This document shows positions 9,301 through 9,628 of a stretch of DNA of 9,628 nucleotides, piece after piece. A model generated the notes under the pieces. It saw only the letters and a list, made by a program, of their open reading frames with translations. It was not told where the DNA came from and made no database searches. Both the position numbers and the translations under genes were made by a program. Origin of the DNA: Thermoplasmata archaeon (GTDB lineage Archaea; Thermoplasmatota; DAOVMN01); the NCBI GenBank assembly GCA_030630685.1, contig DAOVMN010000056.1, positions 1 to 9,628 on the forward strand, given 5' to 3'. Position 1 is the first letter of the stretch. Each line of letters starts with the position of its first letter.

Positions 9301-9628
9301 TACGGCGACCACGATTCAGCCAACCGACCCACAATCCCGACCATCGTGGATTCTGATGACGACTCACTTTATGACGGATTCGATGATTACGGGAATGATG
9401 ACCGCGCCTATGACCAGAATGAAGACACCGGCGAGGACTTTGACTGCAACGGACGGATCGACTGGAGCAGGGGAGAGACAGACCCAATGAACCCGGACAC
9501 CGACGATGACGGGATCAAAGACGGGGACGAGGATTCCGGCATCTTTGGATATGTGACGGACAAATATGATGCCGACACGGACGATGATGGATTAAGTGAC
9601 TACGAGGAGCTCTTTATCTATAACACAG
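364..9628 (+). CDS. Giant multi-domain Ca2+-binding surface protein (TSP3, F5/8C, LamG, FG-GAP); 3' end outside window
   Basis: One uninterrupted frame of 3088 codons runs past the window edge. The basic start (KEPKRLRK) and hydrophobic segment at residues 16-33 predict export or membrane anchoring. Beyond it the protein is acidic, beta-rich and shows no membrane segment, consistent with an extracellular location. About 30 DxDxDGxxD-type TSP3 motifs, which bind Ca2+ in known families, lie in six blocks. They alternate with a propeller-like domain (80-529), a discoidin-like domain (888-1054), two LamG-like domains (1283-1669), a CBM-like sandwich (1979-2083), a beta module present twice (2112-2222 and 2688-2795) and seven FG-GAP repeats (2340-2684). 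More than 40 N-x-S/T sequons suggest N-glycosylation if the host is an archaeon, though only mildly above what this Asn, Ser and Thr content predicts. No protease, hydrolase or other catalytic motif was seen. The likely role is adhesion or cell-surface matrix; this is inference from domains. The exact family, and whether the C-terminus carries an anchor, cannot be told. Confidence 0.93.
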   Translation, partial: MIRSLHKEPKRLRKPVTTLIIVMLVAVVFSQIIQNDQVKLGSSDDSDRDGLPDVYEVGMQNDTWTTASGDFSGSRSQDTIIPSLDNNPNYLWGKTILNGNIQTIPIFYDNGIFIGCYNDEERVSTIYFLTENIGYILWSKLFKNSKVLDVMVDSTTNSLVVFYVDFENNLNETKFLAIPISNPNNDDQMIYWPSARGENNTRISIDLEGDSNIYTTLSYASHPIVYEGKVYLYATMDNMPNFFSIDLQNVHYVLDTEYKTRTISNISYSVPLSAFGVYDAKIWKVICSGTGDVFLGLNNEETGNAFGAIFRISSNGMVLETDMPQPSKTFSDIVYFVGNFPDQDRVVVLFEDSIRVYSNQLVELSSRNIQLDIGQNCEIATGIPTMSLLPKTSSPYFIEFAVLSTYVYGPGAQTPPGEFTYKEVHWYTINLQDSISHNYTTDIDSDVAWDIPLLSVNNFVGVNSGLYTVTKNEYGTEYVVLLNQTESDPKYTLVKDAFGFILANSKMIINTFVYNSTTSQYHPTLKCYGGWSTDSDSSDSDNDGIPDGTIDLNGNGEFETNEMGEIVNNSLSEPAGYGTDPGRKDTDADGLCDKLEMIDGWCITGTQIRVYSDPLDPDSDDDKLSDYFEWYFGLDPKFYSTDTDELSDYGEIFSYWTVRKNSSISLNVSEPGKVLQEHYEFNANGDIEYGGSYWIKYTGVFMIFGSPNDYTTRDIEKSIRKSIALVNNSHQVDDTNDSTVYAGVKIDSIEEIGSSTNLYSGSYYYSYHFDIPSNPNMAMNITISSISNNDFSDAGEFLTIEKSRLERRGLISTFFKLDESSQFDYSGCDIDGDNSSDGPLDDDTDGEGLSDLYEVDLGSNPMDSTGDFDGDGILDKDEANNVYGTNNVNFALGKTAGTSFIIDDQKRIVGINEASYYYKRTGQEYNHGPCAVLDGNISTYWYSKTPPIQGNYAMIIVDIHHYAYITKVHITGESLFGYQNPNGFELTYYSGHYWKSQYSRDISQVANYSISEKGGYYDVTITFDKIWTRYLEINITSSMTSGGNVLIRELEVYGPAITNPGDTDTDGDGLSDYEEAHYGGGGNNSLNPVIIDTDRDGLPDGWIDGWDYNPISGWFFNYSKVDNIKEPWEGEDINLNGNKDNFTYDQQVVNETDPNNPDSDNDGMPDGWERYYLFNPLSSSDASLDNDDDNLSNLQEYIIGSNPMDDDSDNDGLKDGYEFHDVKFRTNRNSGILSSDKYVSISDSYWVMYDPTTIENGGEEFYIFNEKFKDIRIGEVEAVTDEFTMGLWKFDDQNNTTAFDSTHIGNNLALEGAQKTHGKFSGGIEFDGADDYAWCPHDESLIPQETLTISLWVKANSITGGTRTIVFKEGSYYLEISGGNLHGGIHVGEQEKYADGSINVGIWHHVSLVYDGSHLKMFVDGIKEHQVSASGLISAGSMSNFFVGGSSRGYFDGVIDDLMISNIPRPDTEYEVWTDGLWHFEHNNREMRDSSGNGYVAHPGTEIAREPSDPSLTLDGYQGNAIMFDGIDDIVTVEPSNGLDFHKTMTAEAWIKAENASIGTIMPIFFKENVFYLYLTAGNNSKFSITGVAWHNNDAYHITSDCIINPDKWYYVSLVVDKNNVIRVYVNSVEVGMASLTSNLNMENDKIRIGGNCSNHHFHGIIDEIRLSRTPYPLFFGNLKLPNVKVIGKLEDSSSIVKADFEDDDYDRIYIWEAGGDMYDRNENNILEGIIYEFLRDDNNSNIPENAKSDTPVLSYRLQELYIGDPLGTDTDSDGIPDGKELSPYQDSDQDGFINLDDRDSDNDGMSDYEEDLNHNGLFETSPGASVREPDPLDPDSDDDGLLDGEEYNLLMYYSPDRNEDEDFDSDNDGVTDFYDTDSDNDGVADINEVGEDGVYDAGVDTCPVNPDTDGDGLLDGENITVVSAYEDWQDLWDKWNIHYINDASARIFLGEEFQGTDPLQSDTDRDSLSDGEECSGRAWWFDGKKGSGTVKHRVLNVEPANYTYYIKARTTGENPFLTLEVKWNSNGTIIVQENKTSGLIEDDFYHWYRLDFQMPDAVPHTISLCTYTSNVIIRRGLLVRDGNVSDGTLKYGGSAVEKAALFNSNDDQKEVVKLALTVVRNLINYRVETARIKIELSDPFMKECYLLAGDEDCVIWRSDGQEPGSTFILDMAWAVNRYFAYKDMTTVEIPLRFYAEGTINSSGALNVSIDEVSLVPLLSDPLCSDTDEDNITDYRERTAFLTSCMNEDTDLDGIRDGVELNDLHGNRRKTTFTGMLYDSQGTQLDGSDVITEGEVYYLHIPRDDGLVGYINWTNITTDDGGYSFLKEYIYDSNYNLNDDAIGTGDFNGDGWTDVVGYDTSGLVISYGGNGEFVDQDYELINDVPQDIDVKDIDGDGYEDILTVTWDDVYVSMNDDGDGFTTWLYYELTGSKRGALGELTGDGYQDLIYSNNYREEIVVMHYDKEYGCFQDASQFDLNYPIDIATADFDHDGLDDLAVFNYQNNSYGISILLNDGDGSFAQVYGYGRTFYPMPVNNGDRILTADMNNDGYTDIISIHYLDNKTIILWNGGDGTFNVSNATTIEITGPRFTAVGDLDADGWKELIISNMTEIVIPREPPDPPEVYIKQYVNVFKNNRNKTFSEWVEFEGLEGNEAGAVAAADFDMDGSMDILYIRNNTIVVEERGTIRQVSSAYMNLTVPYYYATVTINIGDDLYSEFTTNVTSSGEYSPGNFTPDLSRYINSYLYTHSYRLDRFTDGLETDDYISIPITFSITGNGPLHVEETKLDLIPLTTSPVNPDTDNDKVTDGKEMFAQTVNTPTGGAYAVFTNPLDCDTDLDSIPDGGEDANRNGLVDWEDYNNNFTLDDGKRFSWSGEMLNETAVGTDLNSNSRSNEILTELTETDPLDMDSDEDGLTEWEEVYGFGTDPLDTDSDHDMIFDGTEVGRFVNTLAEVYNIPQFTVYDGGAMAHNAAATNGDQYIYGDHDSANRPTIPTIVDSDDDSLYDGFDDYGNDDRAYDQNEDTGEDFDCNGRIDWSRGETDPMNPDTDDDGIKDGDEDSGIFGYVTDKYDADTDDDGLSDYEELFIYNT
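409..462 (+). other. N-terminal hydrophobic signal or anchor segment (residues 16-33)
   Basis: A positively charged start with K7, K10, R11, R13 and K14 is followed by an 18-residue hydrophobic run containing LIIVMLVAVVF. Charge then hydrophobic core is the Sec signal layout. No obvious small-x-small cleavage site follows (SQIIQNDQ), so it may stay as an uncleaved N-terminal membrane anchor with the rest outside the cell. There is no lipobox cysteine. Confidence 0.75.
493..531 (+). repeat. Isolated TSP3-type Ca2+-binding motif right after the signal segment
   Basis: The residues read DDSDRDGLPDVYE (44-56), a textbook DxDxDGLxDxxE motif. It stands alone, directly after the membrane-proximal segment and before the propeller-like domain. 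Confidence 0.8.
601..1950 (+). other. Beta-rich N-terminal domain, probably propeller-like, family not recognised (residues ~80-529)
   Basis: About 450 residues show short hydrophobic strands alternating with polar turns and no TSP3 motif. Roughly seven sub-blocks have the feel of PQQ/WD-type blades, a strand-turn-strand pattern each time: IPIFYDNGIFIGCYN, NSLVVFYVDF, PIVYEGKVYLYAT, GDVFLGLNNE, DRVVVLFEDSIRVYS, SPYFIEFAVLSTYVY and NNFVGVNSGLYTV. No signature of a named propeller family is clear, so the fold is inference. It sits next to the membrane end of the protein. Confidence 0.45.
1963..2322 (+). repeat. TSP3-like block 1
   Basis: Motifs DSDNDGIPD, DTDADGLCD and DSDDDKLSD appear in sequence, with a dockerin-like DLNGNGEFE between the first two. 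A shortened DTDELSD at the end lacks the DG pair. Linkers of the type xDPLDPDSD, which typically separate TSP3 repeats, are present. The block joins the propeller-like domain to an unassigned beta domain. Confidence 0.85.
2323..2832 (+). other. Unassigned beta-rich domain between TSP3 blocks 1 and 2 (residues ~654-823)
   Basis: About 170 residues contain alternating polar and hydrophobic strands, such as SISLNVSEPG, YWIKYTGVFMIFG, VYAGVKIDSI, SYYYSYHFDIPS and MNITISSIS. The make-up is that of an Ig-like or jelly-roll sandwich, with several sequons. It does not resemble the duplicated beta module further downstream. I cannot name the family. Confidence 0.4.
2833..3015 (+). repeat. TSP3-like block 2
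   Basis: The block contains DIDGDNSSD, DDTDGEGLSDLYE and DFDGDGILDKDE, with the linker GSNPMDSTG between the second and third. The first two motifs are imperfect, with DN or GEG in place of the DG turn. It is followed at once by the discoidin-like domain. Confidence 0.8.
3025..3525 (+). other. F5/8 type C (discoidin-like) domain (residues ~888-1054)
   Basis: The order of family landmarks is well kept. The opening reads NFALGKTAGTS (family: NLALGKPATAS). AVLDGNISTYWYS is the usual A-x-DGN-x-TxW segment. AMIIVDIHHYAYITKVHI matches the W-I-x-V-D-L-G-x-x-x-x-I-x-x-V strand. YYSGHYWKSQY corresponds to the YSxDGxxW region, WTRYLEINIT to the F-x-A-RYIRI strand, and LIRELEVYG to the closing LRELEVYG. 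In known families this jelly-roll fold binds sugars or phospholipids through loop tips. About 167 residues is slightly long for the family. Confidence 0.85.
3547..4017 (+). repeat. TSP3-like block 3
   Basis: Motifs DTDGDGLSDYEE, DTDRDGLPDGW, DSDNDGMPDGWE, a degenerate DNDDDNLSNLQE and DSDNDGLKDGYE appear, with linkers such as NETDPNNPDSD and IGSNPMDDDSD. An insertion of about 45 residues after the second motif includes EDINLNGNKDNFT, which looks like an EF-hand or dockerin-type loop. The block ends before the first LamG-like domain. Confidence 0.88.
4018..4209 (+). other. Linker before the LamG pair (residues ~1219-1282)
   Basis: This part of the frame encodes about 64 residues with some strand character (SDSYWVMYDP, EEFYIFNEKF, IRIGEVEAV) but no recognisable motif. 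It may be an edge strand of the following lectin-like domain. Confidence 0.4.
4210..4752 (+). other. LamG/concanavalin-A-like domain 1 (residues ~1283-1463)
   Basis: The landmarks are those of Laminin_G_3-type jelly-rolls. FTMGLWKFDD opens the domain, and GIEFDGADDYAWC is the F-DG-x-DDY segment. LTISLWVKA is the core strand. TIVFKEGSYYLEI and WHHVSLVYDGSHLKMFVDG are the central strands, and NFFVGGSSRGYFDGVIDDLMIS closes with the usual F-x-G-x-IDD strand. In known families this fold binds carbohydrate or protein ligands, often with Ca2+. There is no catalytic glutamate pair as in GH16 enzymes, so binding rather than cleavage is expected. Confidence 0.88.
4786..5370 (+). other. LamG/concanavalin-A-like domain 2 (residues ~1475-1669)
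   Basis: The order of landmarks is the same as in domain 1. DGLWHFEHN and RDSSGNGYVAHP open it. NAIMFDGIDDIVTV is the FDG-x-DD segment, MTAEAWIKAEN the core strand, and WYYVSLVVDKNNVIRVYVNS the central strands. KIRIGGNCSN and HGIIDEIRLS close it. Only about 11 residues separate the domains. They share the fold motifs but not close identity, so the duplication is old or the two were acquired separately. Confidence 0.88.
5371..5655 (+). other. Connector between LamG pair and TSP3 block 4 (residues ~1670-1764)
   Basis: The frame encodes about 95 residues with mixed character and some helical tendency. It is acidic around DFEDDDYDRIYIWE and includes DMYDRNENNILEG, which could be a loop-type Ca2+ site. 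No family is recognised. Confidence 0.4.
5656..6294 (+). repeat. TSP3-like block 4, the densest array
   Basis: Consecutive motifs are DTDSDGIPDGKE, DSDQDGFINLDD, DSDNDGMSDYEE, DSDDDGLLDGEE, DSDNDGVTDFYD, DSDNDGVADINE, DTDGDGLLDGE and DTDRDSLSDGEE. Motifs DSDNDGVTD and DSDNDGVAD are only about 13 residues apart, while others are spaced by linkers such as REPDPLDPDSD and CPVNPDTD. In TSP3 families such runs wrap Ca2+ ions into a continuous stalk, so this is likely the stiffest section of the protein. Confidence 0.9.
6298..6612 (+). other. Carbohydrate-binding-module-like beta-sandwich (residues ~1979-2083)
   Basis: The layout is WWFDGKKGSGTVKHRVL, then YTYYIKARTTG, LTLEVKWNSNGTI, FYHWYRLDFQMPDAV and VIIRRGLLVRDG. 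A GSG turn, a Y-x-x-x-IKAR strand and a W-Y-R strand recall CBM6/CBM35-like sandwiches, where the middle strand is often V-R-V-A. I cannot place it in one family by eye. Ligand binding is inference. Confidence 0.5.
6697..7029 (+). repeat. Duplicated beta module, copy A (residues ~2112-2222)
   Basis: This segment shares a pattern with 8425-8748. The common tail is V/I-x-IPL/I-x-F, a Gly turn, A/P-L-x-V, then SLVPLLSDPL here against DLIPLTTSPV there. In both copies a TSP3 motif (DTDEDNITD, DTDNDKVTD) follows within a few residues. Before the tail both have a long strand region with many Thr, Asn and Tyr. It resembles no family I can name, and the two copies bracket block 5 and the FG-GAP propeller. 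Confidence 0.55.
7030..7164 (+). repeat. TSP3-like block 5 (short)
   Basis: There are two motifs, DTDEDNITDYRE and DTDLDGIRDGVE. The first lacks the usual Gly at the turn (DN instead of DG). The block is short and separates beta module copy A from the FG-GAP region. Confidence 0.8.
7165..7380 (+). other. Connector before the FG-GAP propeller (residues ~2268-2339)
   Basis: The frame encodes about 72 residues that include TGMLYDSQGTQLDGS, EVYYLHIPRDDG and YINWTNITTDDGGYS. The alternation of strands and turns suggests a small Ig-like or carboxypeptidase-regulatory-like fold, where a DDGGYS-type turn is common. Not assigned with confidence. Confidence 0.35.
7381..8415 (+). repeat. Seven FG-GAP/VCBS repeats, likely one complete beta-propeller (residues ~2340-2684)
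   Basis: Seven Ca2+-loop motifs follow one another: DFNGDGWTD (7399), DIDGDGYED (7537), ELTGDGYQD (7675), DFDHDGLDD (7822), DMNNDGYTD (7993), DLDADGWKE (8143) and DFDMDGSMD (8344). Steps are 46, 46, 49, 57, 50 and 67 residues. Each is preceded by an alanine- or glycine-containing strand such as IATADF or AVAAADF, and most are followed by a strand pair, two of them ending in LLNDGDGSF or LWNGGDGTF. Seven is the blade number of integrin-alpha-type propellers, so a closed ring is likely, though this is inference. The third motif starts with Glu instead of Asp and the sixth ends with Glu. Confidence 0.9.
8425..8748 (+). repeat. Duplicated beta module, copy B (residues ~2688-2795)
   Basis: This is the second copy of the module described at 6697-7029. 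It has YMNLTVPYYYATVTINIGDD, then SLDR-like turns (YRLDRFTDG), YISIPITFSITGNG, LHVEETKLDLIPL and a TSP3 motif (DTDNDKVTD). The similarity to copy A is clearest over the last 50 or so residues and weak before that. It directly follows the propeller. Confidence 0.55.
8755..9628 (+). repeat. TSP3-like block 6, GC-rich, open at window edge
   Basis: Motifs are DTDNDKVTDGKE, DTDLDSIPDGGE, DSDEDGLTEWEE, DSDHDMIFDGTE, DSDDDSLYDG, DTDDDGIKDGDE and DTDDDGLSDYEE. There are also EF-hand or dockerin-type loops (DANRNGLVDWED, DFDCNGRIDW) and linkers such as ETDPLDMDSD and ETDPMNPDTD. Several positions replace the turn Gly by Ser, Lys or Met. GC content is about 57-60 percent on three counted lines (8881, 9001, 9121), against about 32-40 percent on lines 1081 and 2641. 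The array continues past the window. Confidence 0.88.

Noticed and set aside
8869..9312. Minus-strand open frame of 147 codons
   Set aside because: It lies wholly opposite TSP3 block 6. Its Val-rich, low-complexity translation is what the complement of GAC/GAT-rich repeats gives, and no ribosome binding site is visible.
1963..9628. Repeated Asp-rich short DNA units resembling a direct-repeat array
   Set aside because: They are codon-phase repeats of TSP3 protein motifs with variable spacing, not a CRISPR or satellite array.

Overview
The window is dominated by one very large plus-strand gene. It starts at 364 and is still open at 9628: 3088 codons without a stop, truncated by the window edge. 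I checked the frame at many points along the stretch and found no frameshift or in-frame stop. The product reads as a giant, acidic, Ca2+-binding, multi-domain surface protein of the adhesin or extracellular-matrix type.

The host is probably an archaeon. Reasons: a TATA-like box (304-312) followed by a short leader and a strong AGGAGG Shine-Dalgarno; heavy use of AGA/AGG for Arg and ATA for Ile; an acidic protein rich in N-glycosylation sequons; and long thrombospondin type-3-like (TSP3) arrays, which are frequent in very large predicted surface proteins of Thermoplasmatota and related archaea. A bacterial origin cannot be excluded from sequence reading alone.

Layout. 1-210: an open frame entering from the left edge, possibly the 3' end of an upstream gene, not recognised. 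211-363: intergenic region with promoter and ribosome binding site. 364-9628: the giant gene. Domains in order (approximate residues): basic N-terminus plus hydrophobic signal or anchor segment (1-33); a lone TSP3 motif (44-56); a beta-rich, probably propeller-like domain of about 450 residues (80-529); TSP3 block 1 (534-653); an unassigned beta-rich domain (654-823); TSP3 block 2 (824-884); an F5/8 type C (discoidin-like) domain (888-1054); TSP3 block 3 (1062-1218); two LamG/concanavalin-A-like domains (1283-1463 and 1475-1669); TSP3 block 4 (1765-1977); a carbohydrate-binding-like beta-sandwich (1979-2083); a beta module, copy A (2112-2222); TSP3 block 5 (2223-2267); a connector (2268-2339); seven FG-GAP/VCBS repeats, probably a complete seven-bladed propeller (2340-2684); the beta module, copy B (2688-2795); TSP3 block 6 (2798-3088, to the window edge).

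How it may work (inference). The TSP3 blocks would bind Ca2+ and act as stiff spacers that hold sugar- or protein-binding domains (discoidin-like, LamG pair, CBM-like, FG-GAP propeller) away from the cell, with the hydrophobic N-terminus directing export or anchoring. No catalytic domain is visible. The C-terminus, and with it any C-terminal anchor, is outside the window. A marked rise in GC content and a switch in Asp codon choice near 8800 set the last block apart and suggest a different history for it. I saw no tRNA, rRNA, CRISPR array, insertion sequence or integrase.
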